Source: Verrucomicrobiaceae bacterium
Lineage (GTDB): Bacteria > Verrucomicrobiota > Verrucomicrobiia > Verrucomicrobiales > Verrucomicrobiaceae
Direction of reading: 5' to 3'
Assembly: GCA_016795485.1 (NCBI GenBank)
Contig: JAEUHM010000029.1
Location: forward strand, 1-60,278
DNA: 60,278 nt
Part shown: positions 34,079 through 43,116 of the stretch, piece after piece
Position numbering within the stretch: the stretch's first letter is position 1
Layout of the letters: the number at the start of each line of letters is the position of its first letter
The notes under the pieces: generated by a model
Told to the model about the DNA's origin: nothing
Seen by the model: only the letters and a program-made list of their open reading frames with translations
The model's database searches: none
Made by a program: the position numbers and the translations under genes

Positions 34079-34651
34079 TTACTCGTCTGGAGGAGGGGGC
34101 GGCGAAGACTCCGAGCCTGTTGGCACAGACGCTGCCGCAACTTCACCTTCGGTTACGCTCTCAGGTGGAACCTGAGAGCCCTGCTGTGCGGCAGTGGCTG
34201 CTTCAAGCTTAGCTAACAACTCATCGCGTTCCTTTTGCAAGGCATCGAAGCTCGCCTTGATCTCTGGAGAGACCTCTTCGGGAGACCCACCCACAGCAAC
34301 GAGGTCCGCCTTTGCCTTCTCCAGGGCCGCGCGAGCTGCTTCCACATCTGCCTGAGCCTTCAGCATCGCTTGGCGCTCTGCTTCAGCGGCGGCCTCGCGT
34401 TCAGCTTGCAACAACGCAGCATCAACATCGGCAAACTCTCGGTTGCAGCGCAGTGTGTTGGTAAGAACACACTGCATGTGAGAGTAGCTCGAACGCAGCG
34501 CCGCGCCCTCTTTTGTTGGAGCATCAAAGGCATTCATGGCGTCCAACACCTTACCAAGCTTGCTTTGGTCGTAAGTGACCGTTGCAATCTCGACAAGAGT
34601 CTTGAGCTTGCCGCTCTTGCGCTCAATGGCTTTAACAAAAGAGAGATACAT
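34079..34651 (-). CDS. Coiled-coil phage protein after the capsid gene
   Basis: A 190-residue protein: the first 75 residues are mixed, followed by a long Ala/Glu/Lys coiled coil (ADVDAALLQAEREAAAEAER ...) and a Pro/Ser-rich acidic tail ending PPPPPDE. It follows the capsid gene and may be a head decoration or assembly protein. No family was recognised. A TTGACA motif directly follows its TAA stop. Confidence 0.55.
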   Translation of the reverse strand: MYLSFVKAIERKSGKLKTLVEIATVTYDQSKLGKVLDAMNAFDAPTKEGAALRSSYSHMQCVLTNTLRCNREFADVDAALLQAEREAAAEAERQAMLKAQADVEAARAALEKAKADLVAVGGSPEEVSPEIKASFDALQKERDELLAKLEAATAAQQGSQVPPESVTEGEVAAASVPTGSESSPPPPPDE

Positions 34652-34690
34652 ACGCGATGAAGGCTGAAGTTAGCGACTGACTGAGAACGG

Positions 34691-35662
34691 TTATGCTGGA
34701 GCAACAAAGCGCTCGACGGCCTCAGCCTGATTGGCGTAGAACTCAAAGATGGTAGCAGCATCGAACTGAAGCACAGCCGTCTTCGGATCTTTCCACACAC
34801 GGAAGAGCATCGGCAGCTCAACTTCATCATGCACCACTTCCTGCAAGCCGACAGGGTCACCCTCAAACGTGGGTTCGTCTGGGAGACGTGCTACGAAGAA
34901 GGCAGCGGGCTCGCAATAAGCGAAGCCTTTTGCGATCTTGGTCGTCAAGGTGGCATTCGTGCGACCGATGCTGAATGGCGTATTCAGCGAGGCACGCAGA
35001 TCACTCACAGCGCCTTCGATCCGCTGGCCCGTGGCATTCTGCACCGCCGTGTGGTCGAGAGTGTAGTCCAGCCAGCCCTGGGAATCCACGATGATGGTAG
35101 CGTTGTTCTTGGAGGCGAGCTTGCGGTCGAAGAGCTTCTTCTCCACAGTCAGCTCGAACTGGCGCGTGAACGTGGTAAGAGCAGTCTCAAAAGTGAAGAA
35201 CGTGTGAGTGGCAATAACCGCGAGGAAGCGATCCACGAAAGCTTGAGCAAACTTGTCGACGATGGCTTCACGCAGGCGCTTCTGAAACTCAGAGTAACCA
35301 TCGATGCCCTTGACGTTATCCGCAATGAGCATGCGATATTCAGCAGGGGTCAAGGCGACAGAGATGGCCTTGATAGTGGACGGCAGCGTAACAGAACGTT
35401 GCGGCTTGCGCGTGATATCACCAGCGGTGTAGCCCGTGGCTGGATTCACGTCGTAAACCGCAGGAATACCCGCGCCGCGCAAGTTCCAGTCTTCGATAAG
35501 CACGGAAGAACCTGGAGCCGCATTCCGAATGACAACGCCATCCGCCGTCTTTTGCGAAAAGTTGCGAGCGAGACGAAGAAGCGCGCCAATGCGCGCGACA
35601 AGATCATCCACCAGGTTGTGAACCATGATGGAACTAGTTAAAGCGCCGAATGAGTTAGCCAT
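34691..35662 (-). CDS. Major capsid protein
   Basis: This 323-residue protein lies where the capsid gene belongs (protease - scaffold - capsid) and reads like a HK97-fold coat protein: an N-arm, a central region with NAAPGSSVLIEDWNLRG and PSTIKAISVALTPAEYRMLI, a long helix (FQKRLREAIVDKFAQAFVDRF) and a C-terminal PVGLQEVVHDEVELPMLFRV block that resembles coat proteins of P22/N4-like lineages. Identity by position and composition; no database search was possible. Confidence 0.7.
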   Translation of the reverse strand: MANSFGALTSSIMVHNLVDDLVARIGALLRLARNFSQKTADGVVIRNAAPGSSVLIEDWNLRGAGIPAVYDVNPATGYTAGDITRKPQRSVTLPSTIKAISVALTPAEYRMLIADNVKGIDGYSEFQKRLREAIVDKFAQAFVDRFLAVIATHTFFTFETALTTFTRQFELTVEKKLFDRKLASKNNATIIVDSQGWLDYTLDHTAVQNATGQRIEGAVSDLRASLNTPFSIGRTNATLTTKIAKGFAYCEPAAFFVARLPDEPTFEGDPVGLQEVVHDEVELPMLFRVWKDPKTAVLQFDAATIFEFYANQAEAVERFVAPA

Positions 35663-35718
35663 AAATCAAGGAAGTGTTGGATTGTGTGGGTTGCTGACGT
35701 GTGCAGGGGTGTGTCAAT

Positions 35719-36420
35719 CTAGGCGGCAGCCTTCTCCTCCAGCACGCGGATCTGTCTGGCCAAACGAGCCTTCTTCAGCGGATCGCACTCAGCTTTGAAC
35801 TGAGCACGCAGATCATCGAGCGTATCTCCAGCGCCCGCCTTATCACTGGCAGTTGGCGCTTTGGAAGAAGGAAAGCCGACAGCCCCGAGACGCTCCTTAG
35901 CCTTTGCTTCGGCACGCTTATCCAAGTCCTTTTCAGCAGCTTCCAGGGTCTGCACTTTCTTCTCGGCTTCCGCGCGAGCAGTGTCTGCGGCCTCGACATC
36001 TTTTTCACGAGCAGCGAGCTGCTTTTTCAGATCTGCCAACTCCGCGGCGAGTTTATCCTTTTCTTCGTTGGCCGTTTTCAGATCTGCCATAGCACGATCA
36101 TACTCGCCTTTGACGTTAGCGAGTTGGCCCGTAGGATCGACGCCTCGAAGAGCGGCGAGTGCGACTGATAGCCTCTGTCCAATGGGAAGCCCTTTGTCTT
36201 CGATCTGAGCGATAGCCGTGGCAACGTCTGGGACATCACCTTCCTTCTTCTCAGTGGTAGCCAAAGTTCCAAGTGCGAACAAGCCCGCGAGCCCCAACAG
36301 GGATGAACCGCCCACAGGAGGCGAAACCGCAGCGGGTGAAGCCGCGAGAGCTACAGGCGCGCACATGAGCGCGAGGATCAATACCGAGACGAAGCCGACA
36401 ATGGTGCGATGATTTTTCAT
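35719..36420 (-). CDS. Scaffold-position protein with a signal peptide
   Basis: The 233-residue product lies between protease and capsid. Residues 85-230 are a charged coiled coil (EYDRAMADLKTANEEKDKLA ...) ending in a basic helix, as in capsid scaffolds that bind coat protein through the C-terminus. However, the N-terminus is an apparent signal peptide or membrane segment (IVGFVSVLILALMCAPVALA) followed by a second hydrophobic stretch (SLLGLAGLFALGTLA). That is unusual for a scaffold and could tether assembly to the inner membrane, or mean that it is not a scaffold. The ATG follows a TTGACAGGC/GCCTGTC hairpin directly. Confidence 0.6.
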   Translation of the reverse strand: MKNHRTIVGFVSVLILALMCAPVALAASPAAVSPPVGGSSLLGLAGLFALGTLATTEKKEGDVPDVATAIAQIEDKGLPIGQRLSVALAALRGVDPTGQLANVKGEYDRAMADLKTANEEKDKLAAELADLKKQLAAREKDVEAADTARAEAEKKVQTLEAAEKDLDKRAEAKAKERLGAVGFPSSKAPTASDKAGAGDTLDDLRAQFKAECDPLKKARLARQIRVLEEKAAA

Positions 36421-36445
36421 GACAGGCTTTCACGCCTGTCAAAAC

Positions 36446-37384
36446 TCACAGCAGCGAGATGAACTCCTCCCAGGACGAAACCAAACCATCCGCCAAGCCT
36501 TGAGCGATGGCCCCAGGGCCGTCGTAAACCTTGGCATCGGTAACGGCTTCCTCCGAGACTTTGCCACGTCCCGCACGCACAGCGGCGACGAACTGAGCGT
36601 TGATCTTGTTGACCCCATCTTGCAGGTATTGGCGATCCTCCTGAGTCAGATCCATACCTGGCAACCCGAGTGCCTTGTGCTTGCCCTGGCGAAACACTTC
36701 GAGCTTAATGCCCTTGGTCTGCATAGCAACGGACTCATTGAAGAAGGCGAGGTAAGTGCCAATGCTGCCCAGCGAGCCGCTGGATGTGGTGAGGATCTGA
36801 TCTGCCTGAGATGCGAGCCAATACGCAGCGGATGCCACAAGCTCCTCAGTGAAGGCGGACACCGTCTTTCCGCGCACTTGAGTTGCGGCAGCGATCTTCT
36901 CGCCAAGCTCCTTGACGCCCGTGACTCGACCGCCTGGCGAGCTAATGTCCAGCACGATGTGCCGCACCTCTTTAGCGCTAACAGCTTGCTGCAAAGCGTG
37001 GCCAATGCGCTCCGTGGAAACCGCGCCAAAGCAGGACTCCTCAAAGGACGAAGCGCCCTTCATGATCATGCCGGAGATGGGAATCACCGCGATGTCCTCG
37101 CGGCCCTCAACGGACCAGTAATAGCGATCATCCGTGACAGAACCAAAGCCGTCTGTGCTAGGCATGGCAAATGTCCGTCTGCGGTGCGCATTGAATCCAC
37201 CCAACTGCACACTGTTGGCGCTCTTAGCTGCATTCATTGGCTGCAAGCCAGCGGCATCAACGATCTGGCCAGTGGTGCGCGGCCAGAGCCAAGTGTGAAT
37301 CGTCATCATGGCTTGCAACTCCAGAGCCAGTGGCTCAGCGTAGAACATGCGGGCAATGTGCGGGTAAGTGATGTTAGCATTCAT
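36446..37384 (-). CDS. Capsid maturation protease, S49 (SppA-like) family
   Basis: The 312-residue protein contains the S49 core: IAVIPISGMIMKG (99-110), a conserved DISSPGG (146-152), the nucleophile S185 in ELVASAAYWLAS and the general-base lysine region QGKHKALG (K235 or K237). In lambdoid phages this protease (lambda C-like) degrades the scaffold and trims head proteins. It lies between portal and scaffold-position genes as expected. Confidence 0.88.
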   Translation of the reverse strand: MNANITYPHIARMFYAEPLALELQAMMTIHTWLWPRTTGQIVDAAGLQPMNAAKSANSVQLGGFNAHRRRTFAMPSTDGFGSVTDDRYYWSVEGREDIAVIPISGMIMKGASSFEESCFGAVSTERIGHALQQAVSAKEVRHIVLDISSPGGRVTGVKELGEKIAAATQVRGKTVSAFTEELVASAAYWLASQADQILTTSSGSLGSIGTYLAFFNESVAMQTKGIKLEVFRQGKHKALGLPGMDLTQEDRQYLQDGVNKINAQFVAAVRAGRGKVSEEAVTDAKVYDGPGAIAQGLADGLVSSWEEFISLL

Positions 37385-37410
37385 GACGGCGGAATGGTTT
37401 CGGGTTCAGA

Positions 37411-37454
37411 TTCAATCCCCACGTGGGGATTGAAATGATTACGCGGGCGTAATC
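37411..37454. repeat. Two adjacent perfect inverted repeats
   Basis: A 24-bp perfect palindrome centred on ACGT (37411-37434, halves TTCAATCCCCAC and its complement) is followed two bases later by GATTACGC-GG-GCGTAATC (37437-37454). Both lie between the portal gene and the protease gene. There is no T-run, so they are unlikely terminators. They may be protein-binding sites or mRNA processing or stability hairpins. Confidence 0.7.
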
Positions 37455-37466
37455 TCTTTGCGGGAT

Positions 37467-39173
37467 TCAGGACTTGGGTTCGCGAGCGAATTGGATGGCG
37501 TGGGCGATGTCGTTGAGTTTGTGATCCATGCCCTGGATCATGGCTTGCATGTCTGCTTGTGCTTGAGAGTTAGCATCGTCCTCACCTGAGCCTGACTTAC
37601 CCTGCTCGATGGACTGCTGACGAATCTCAGGGAAGGCCTCCTCGAAGGTCATAGGCCTGGTAACTCCATTGACCGTGATGCTGCGGTCATAGATGCCCTG
37701 CACGATGGTCTGGCGTTCGTCGAGGTAGTCCTCGATACCAACGTCTGCCATCTCCCCTCTCATGCCATACATGCTCTGCATGGTGCGAACTCCGCGCTTG
37801 AGTTCCTCCAGGTAGAGTTTGCCATCTCTGCCAAAGTCTACCGTGAGCCGCGCGGGCGCGATCCAAACGTGGCGCTCCCAACCCTCGATTTCTTCAATCT
37901 CTCCCGCGACAATCATGTCATAGAGCCAGGCGACGTAGTCTGGTCCGAGATCCTGATCGACAAGCTCATCCTGTTCGATCTCGATCTGCTGTGCCAGGTC
38001 CGCCTGAACGAAACGCATGTTAGCGCCCCCGAGTTCCACGATACTCCAGAGAATCTCTGGCGAGTAACCGATGGCCCAGGCGATGTCACGCACCATCTCA
38101 TGCAAGTAGCCTTGTGTATTGGGGTGCGGGTTCTGGCTCTGGACAATCTTGAACCGTTGACCTGGCTTAAGCCCCATAGCCGCGCCTCCTGAAAGGAACT
38201 GTTCAAGAGTAACCTTCTTCCCACTTCCAAGGTCCAACTCGGTAGTGGGCAAGCCTGGCAACGTGGTGCCAGGAGCACCCGGGACTGGCTTACCCTGCTG
38301 CAAATCCTGCTCAACGGTGTAAGCGATTTGTGAGGCAACCTTGATGCCCTTGGTCATGGCAGCGAGAATCTCGCCACGATCCAGCACCTTGTTGATGACG
38401 GGGTAGAACCGCGTTAGACCGCGCATCTGGTTAATGCGCTGATCGTTGAGGCTGTGCAACACGTTCACCGCAGGGATGTCTGTGCTAGTCTCAGTGCCGT
38501 TGGCATCACAGACGTTGATGCGATAGATCAGCGGTTGATTCTGCGGGCCGCATTTGATGCCGTCATGCCAGCCATCTCCCGTCTTGCTTGCGTGCTTGGA
38601 GCCATTACCGAGTTGATTGGCCTCGTAGAGCATCCGCCGAAGGCGGCCCGTCTCCTCATCACGGATCAGCACCTTCACGCAGTCGCCATCGACGATTTTG
38701 CAGCGCTTGATTTGCCGCTGCATTTGGAAGGTGTTTCGCCTCTGCGAGAGGTCGTAGGTGACTCGTGAACCACAACGCTCCATGTAGAGCCTGCGGACAT
38801 TGCGAGACCACTCGCGCACCTTCATCTCGCGCCCTCTCACGCGCACCGGAGTGGGATGCGGTAACAGGCCAGTGCCGACAATCATTCGCGCAACGCCATC
38901 TACTCCACGCTGCATCAAGCCGCCGCCAGAGGCATAGACGAAGCGGGCGCGCTTGTTTAGCTCCGTGCGAGACCAACTGTCTACCTCTCGTTTGCTGTCG
39001 AGTGTTGGTATGTAAACATAGCCGCGATCACGAGAGAAGCCAGCGCCCTGGAAGCTGCCAGCCATGGAGTGTGGAGTGAGGTCAGGCTCATGAGCCAACT
39101 CTCGACGGATCATGGGATGGCCGCTGGCATCCAGAATCACAGAGCGGCGATCTGACGTGGTGAAACTACTCAT
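37467..39173 (-). CDS. Portal protein (lambda B type)
   Basis: The 568-residue protein is counted from the ATG at 39173, which overlaps the upstream stop as ATGA; an ATG 12 bp earlier is possible. It has the lambda-type portal features: N-terminal RARFVYASGGGLMQRGVDGVARMIVGTG, a mid part with the GYSPEILW type segment (IGYSPEILWSIV), and a C-terminal acidic tail. Portals form the dodecameric DNA gate and connect head and tail. The neighbouring GpA-type terminase and S49 protease confirm a lambda-like packaging module. Confidence 0.9.
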   Translation of the reverse strand: MSSFTTSDRRSVILDASGHPMIRRELAHEPDLTPHSMAGSFQGAGFSRDRGYVYIPTLDSKREVDSWSRTELNKRARFVYASGGGLMQRGVDGVARMIVGTGLLPHPTPVRVRGREMKVREWSRNVRRLYMERCGSRVTYDLSQRRNTFQMQRQIKRCKIVDGDCVKVLIRDEETGRLRRMLYEANQLGNGSKHASKTGDGWHDGIKCGPQNQPLIYRINVCDANGTETSTDIPAVNVLHSLNDQRINQMRGLTRFYPVINKVLDRGEILAAMTKGIKVASQIAYTVEQDLQQGKPVPGAPGTTLPGLPTTELDLGSGKKVTLEQFLSGGAAMGLKPGQRFKIVQSQNPHPNTQGYLHEMVRDIAWAIGYSPEILWSIVELGGANMRFVQADLAQQIEIEQDELVDQDLGPDYVAWLYDMIVAGEIEEIEGWERHVWIAPARLTVDFGRDGKLYLEELKRGVRTMQSMYGMRGEMADVGIEDYLDERQTIVQGIYDRSITVNGVTRPMTFEEAFPEIRQQSIEQGKSGSGEDDANSQAQADMQAMIQGMDHKLNDIAHAIQFAREPKS

Positions 39174-39538
39174 CCGAGAACGCATGGCTGAGTGGAGAAG
39201 TCTGCAAAGCGCACATTGCCCGGAGCAGCGAGACCGACTCCGCCAGCGTCTTCATCTGCCACAATGATGTCTAGCGCGGCCTGTGCCAACTGCGCGACAA
39301 CCACGGCGCTAAGCTCTCGCATCCATTGCGTAGAGGAGCCTGCATTCGCCACTGCGGAGGCACCCCAGTCCTGGAGATTACTCAGCACATCGCCGATCAC
39401 TGTCGTGCTGCCTGTCAGCGCGGCATTCCGCAGTTGCTTCAGCCAAGGCTTGGGATCAGCCGGAGACGGGAATAGATCACGCGCGGTCTCTACGAACGCG
39501 CGGAGAAGAAGGTCTGGATTAGTGTCGATGGCCGCCAC
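39170..39538 (-). CDS. Hypothetical head-region protein
   Basis: The 122-residue protein starts at GTG (39538), 13 nt after a TTGACA motif. It is alanine-rich and helical without a recognised domain; a C-terminal FADFSTQPCVLG overlaps the portal start. Possibly a packaging or connector factor. Confidence 0.5.
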   Translation of the reverse strand: MAAIDTNPDLLLRAFVETARDLFPSPADPKPWLKQLRNAALTGSTTVIGDVLSNLQDWGASAVANAGSSTQWMRELSAVVVAQLAQAALDIIVADEDAGGVGLAAPGNVRFADFSTQPCVLG

Positions 39539-39553
39539 GTGGGGCGGCGGGTG

Positions 39554-39748
39554 TCAATCCTCACCGGAGTTCGAGTTTTTCTTTTCCTCCGCTCTTGCCC
39601 GTTTGGCCGCATGGCTCGCCTTGCCAGCTTTGCTAGCCTGCTCAGAGGAGCGAGCCTTGCTCTGACCTTTCCCCGCGCTGCCGCCCTTCATGCCCGCCAG
39701 AGCACGCACCTTCGAGAGCTGAGAACGTTTCTTGTTTGGGTCTAACAT
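39554..39748 (-). CDS. Small basic head-region protein, overlapping gene
   Basis: The 64-residue product (MLDPNKKRSQLSKVRALAG..., Lys/Ala/Ser-rich) shares 107 bp out of frame with the end of the gene at 39642-39998. It looks like a genuine DNA- or RNA-associated small protein. Its 5' part lies in the tail of the neighbouring frame, so one of the two frames is shorter than drawn, or a frameshift joins them. Confidence 0.5.
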   Translation of the reverse strand: MLDPNKKRSQLSKVRALAGMKGGSAGKGQSKARSSEQASKAGKASHAAKRARAEEKKNSNSGED

Positions 39749-39998
39749 ACCTAGGCAGGACTAAGACCAAGGTTCCGTGTTCAGGCAAGTAATCGTTTAC
39801 GCTCGCCCCTTTGCTGCTTGCCTGGGCGTGCACGTAAGCTAGCCAGGCTCTGGCTTCATCTGAGGCGTCTGGCTTCAGCGCGATCACGATGCTGCCGAGA
39901 GGGTCAATCCGCATGGCCTCACAGTGCCCCTTACCGTCTAGTTCCAACTCACGGAACCAAGTAACGGTCTGCTGCTCTGCATTCGATAAATAAGCCAT
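39642..39998 (-). CDS. Hypothetical protein with GpW-position, overlapping gene
   Basis: A 118-residue protein from the ATG at 39998, which is 15 nt after a TTGACA motif. Its first 85 residues (MAYLSNAEQQTVTWF ... LPEHGTLVLVLP) look coding. The last 33 residues coincide with another frame and look less convincing. It follows the terminase gene, where lambda has the small gpW connector; no sequence similarity was recognised, so this is a position remark. Confidence 0.5.
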   Translation of the reverse strand: MAYLSNAEQQTVTWFRELELDGKGHCEAMRIDPLGSIVIALKPDASDEARAWLAYVHAQASSKGASVNDYLPEHGTLVLVLPRYVRPKQETFSALEGACSGGHEGRQRGERSEQGSLL

Positions 39999-40015
39999 TC
40001 CGACGCAAGCAAATG

Positions 40016-42052
40016 TCAAGTGTGAGGGTAAGCGCAATCCATCGCGCGGATGCTATTGCCCTCCTCTTCCCAGAATAGCTCTGTTTGCTTTCCGACGTCC
40101 CCAAAGTCGTTTGGAGGCGCGCCCTCAGGATGCTCCCATGCCTTTGTCACCGGGTTGAACTTCTCGGACGTGAGTTCGTCGTAGCACTGGCGAGGCAAGT
40201 TGTCCGGGAACCAAAGTCTAGGAGCCGCTCGCTGCTGGATGCGAGAGATGTAGAAGTTGTTCTTCACCTCGTGATCCCAAAACATCCGAACCACAATCTC
40301 CGCGCCTCCGACGTAGTCTTTAGTGAAGCGCATGAGCTTTTTCCCGCCTTGCTTATCCTCATCTCCTTCACCGCGCACTGGCCACACCTGGAAAGCCCCG
40401 TATTCCAGTCCCCCGTAGGCACCACTGTTCGCCGCGATGCATGCCTTGTAAACGTCAGTAGGACGATAGCCGGAGTCGATCCGCCCGCAGCGCACATACA
40501 TCGGCTCATCTTTGTCCGCATCTACACGATAGGCTTTGGCGATCCAATACGGACGACGGGCTAAAGTCTTGAACATGTGCTCTTCATCCTGCCACTGGCA
40601 GACATCGATCACATAACGCTCGCCGTTGTTCATCCATGCCACGACCCACGACTTGAGACAGTGCTTTTGCTTGTCGGTGTGGACGGACAAAAGGGCTGGC
40701 CTGAAAGGCAACCGCGACTGGAACTTTCCATCGCGATCATACGCCAAGTGGAACTTGGTTCCTAACACCACGGTAATGGTCTGCTTTGTGCCATCTGCGG
40801 CAGTGACCTCTTGCTGCTCAACGCGGCCTCCCTTCAGTGCGTCAATACTGGTTTCGTCTACTTTGTAGTCTGTGACATCCCAGGGCCAGCCTTCGTGGTT
40901 CACAGTGAAGTATTTCTTCCCGCTCTCGGTTGGCTGGATCTCGAAGGCCACAAGATACTTGGCCATCATGTGACCTGTGGTCAGCTTCCGATGCAGAGAA
41001 TACCAATCGCTGATATGGTAAGACTCTACTCCTGGAACTGGTGGCACCGGCTTGCCATCAGGGCCGCGCCGCCTGTCCTTCATGGGAGTCGGCACCTGGA
41101 CGCCAGCATCCACCATGGATCGCTTCTCCCACTCTTCGATACGCCCCTGACAATAGGGGCAAGTGCGATACGTCTCTTTGATGACTCGCTCCAAGTCCCA
41201 GGTTCCGTCGTTGGGGTTTCTGCAATGATTTGCAACAACACCCTCACGAGTGAGCAGCATAAAGCGTGCAGCAGCGGGATCTTTGTATGCGGCTGCAGCG
41301 TTGCCATCCGAGCAGCGAGGACATGGCACCCAGAAGCGCTTCTGAGTGCCGCGAATGTAAGCCAGGTCAATGATGCCACCCGCCTCTTCTGGCTTGCTGA
41401 TCTTCGCGATCAGACCATCGTCGACATCGTTCTGCCGGGACTCGGCACGCTGCTCGGTAGTGGTCTCCTGAGTCTGCAAATGATTCTCCAACTCATCTAA
41501 CACAATGAGTCGGTAAAAGACCTCCATGAACTGGCTGGCTGAACCAGATCCGGAGAACATGATGTCCATGTTTTTTAGCGAAAGCACGGATAGACCTTCA
41601 TCATCTTTGTCTCCCGTGAATACATCAGGGCAGGTGGCCTTTAATGAAGGAAGGAAGCGCCGCTTGTTAATCTTCCTCGCCAGCTTGTCCTCATTGATCG
41701 CATACAGGGCGTGGCCTGGCTTGTGCTCAGGCATCCACCGCATGACATTGAACCAAGCTTCAGAGACCCCAGTTCGAGAAGACTTCATCACTCCGCACTC
41801 ATGCACATCCGGGTTGCGAATCAGATCCTGCATTTCCCTGGTCCAAGGGGTCAGACGCGAGTCATAGCGCCCCGCCCGCGCCGCCATTTTCCCCGAAAGA
41901 AAGACGTTTTTATCTGCCCACTGCCACACGGGCTCTGTGGGTGTGGGCTTGAAGTGGCCTCTAGCAAGACTACGCACCCATCTATACTCACGGGAGTCGT
42001 TCAGTCTCTGCCGTTCATCCGCAGCCGCCGCGTAGGTGAAGAGATCGCTCAT
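40016..42052 (-). CDS. Terminase large subunit, GpA family
   Basis: The 678-residue protein starts at the ATG at 42052 (ATGA overlap). It has the GpA layout: N-terminal ATPase with a deviant Walker A around KSSRTGVSE (90-98) and a Walker B LIVLDELE (182-189); a zinc-binding CPRC ... CPYC pair in the middle; and a C-terminal nuclease part with RIDSGYRPTDVY. It cuts phage DNA and drives it into the prohead through the portal. The small subunit gene lies directly upstream. Confidence 0.92.
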   Translation of the reverse strand: MSDLFTYAAAADERQRLNDSREYRWVRSLARGHFKPTPTEPVWQWADKNVFLSGKMAARAGRYDSRLTPWTREMQDLIRNPDVHECGVMKSSRTGVSEAWFNVMRWMPEHKPGHALYAINEDKLARKINKRRFLPSLKATCPDVFTGDKDDEGLSVLSLKNMDIMFSGSGSASQFMEVFYRLIVLDELENHLQTQETTTEQRAESRQNDVDDGLIAKISKPEEAGGIIDLAYIRGTQKRFWVPCPRCSDGNAAAAYKDPAAARFMLLTREGVVANHCRNPNDGTWDLERVIKETYRTCPYCQGRIEEWEKRSMVDAGVQVPTPMKDRRRGPDGKPVPPVPGVESYHISDWYSLHRKLTTGHMMAKYLVAFEIQPTESGKKYFTVNHEGWPWDVTDYKVDETSIDALKGGRVEQQEVTAADGTKQTITVVLGTKFHLAYDRDGKFQSRLPFRPALLSVHTDKQKHCLKSWVVAWMNNGERYVIDVCQWQDEEHMFKTLARRPYWIAKAYRVDADKDEPMYVRCGRIDSGYRPTDVYKACIAANSGAYGGLEYGAFQVWPVRGEGDEDKQGGKKLMRFTKDYVGGAEIVVRMFWDHEVKNNFYISRIQQRAAPRLWFPDNLPRQCYDELTSEKFNPVTKAWEHPEGAPPNDFGDVGKQTELFWEEEGNSIRAMDCAYPHT

Positions 42053-43116
42053 GCTGCATGATTTTGAGGTGTCCAAACCTCGCTGAACTCAGTGCGTTGG
42101 AAGTGCTCAAACACCTTATCTCGATACTCAAGAGCGAGATCACGCCGTTGACTTGGGTCCATCTGCGGATTTGCGACACGGATGGCCTCCTCAAGCGCGT
42201 TGTAGAAGCTCGTGTCTTGCATGGCCATCAAGTCATTCAGAGCCTGCATGGTTTTCTTCGCGTGCAGGTAGTCGCCCGCCTGAGCGAGAAGCTTCTGGGC
42301 TTCGAGCTTCGCCTTTTGAAGCGACTTCACGTCGTCGATCAGCTCTTCACGTATCAATCGAGCTGCCCGCCAGTCGCTTCTCTCACGGGCATCGTTGTAT
42401 CGACGAAGGTTATCCATGGCCGCGCCCGCCAAGATTCTGACTGCAAAGTCGTTGGCAACCTCGCCTTCAATCTGGAGATCACCGTAAGTTGTGACGCTAT
42501 CCGCTGGCTGCTTGGCCTCTGTGGCCTTGGGAGACTCGGCTTGAGCGCCTGCTGTGGATGCAGATGGAGTTTCAGCGGGCTTATCTAGCGCTGTGCTCTT
42601 CTCCAGCGCTGTCATCCAGTCTGGAGGTTTGTATGTCATCGTGCGTCTCCACCACGAGGCTAGCTCCTTTGGCTCATCGAACGGCGGGAAATCAGGCTCC
42701 GCACGAGGCTGCTTATCTTTGTCGAATCGGCCATGCCATATCCAGTTCTTCAGCTTGCGCACATTGTCCTTTTTATCTGGCATTCCGAAGGCGACGAACT
42801 GAGCAACGTATTCGCGCAGAAAGAGCTTGTAGTTCTCGCTAGTTACTCGTTTCACCACGACATGAGTCGACGGTATGAAAGGCGCGATTTCGGCGTGCTC
42901 GTCAGAGTTCAGCCGGTGCCCGAGAGCAAACTTCCGAAGCAATGCAGCACGCCTGGCCTTGAGCAGTTCCTCAGACAAGAGGCCATCTGCTTTCGCCTTC
43001 TCCATCATCTCATACTCCGCTGACGTGAGCGTGCCTCCATCCCCGATCTTCTTGACTAGGTTTCGGAGGTGGGCAGCCAAGACTTTCCCGGCTAACTCTG
43101 GAGTGAGGTCGCTCAT
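42049..43116 (-). CDS. Terminase small subunit-like protein
   Basis: The 355-residue protein is helical, with a variable Pro/Ala/Thr-rich linker (about 165-205). Residues 1-80 and 110-140 contain the pattern VAQFVAFGMPDKKDNVRKLKNWIWHG, which resembles small-subunit segments that bind packaging sites. It overlaps the terminase gene (ATGA), which fits a TerS role, but it is longer than classical Nu1-type subunits. Confidence 0.55.
   Translation of the reverse strand: MSDLTPELAGKVLAAHLRNLVKKIGDGGTLTSAEYEMMEKAKADGLLSEELLKARRAALLRKFALGHRLNSDEHAEIAPFIPSTHVVVKRVTSENYKLFLREYVAQFVAFGMPDKKDNVRKLKNWIWHGRFDKDKQPRAEPDFPPFDEPKELASWWRRTMTYKPPDWMTALEKSTALDKPAETPSASTAGAQAESPKATEAKQPADSVTTYGDLQIEGEVANDFAVRILAGAAMDNLRRYNDARERSDWRAARLIREELIDDVKSLQKAKLEAQKLLAQAGDYLHAKKTMQALNDLMAMQDTSFYNALEEAIRVANPQMDPSQRRDLALEYRDKVFEHFQRTEFSEVWTPQNHAA

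Noticed and set aside
37411..37454. CRISPR repeat
   Set aside because: The palindrome resembles some CRISPR repeat halves (GTGGGGATTGAA), but it is a single copy without spacers or cas genes.
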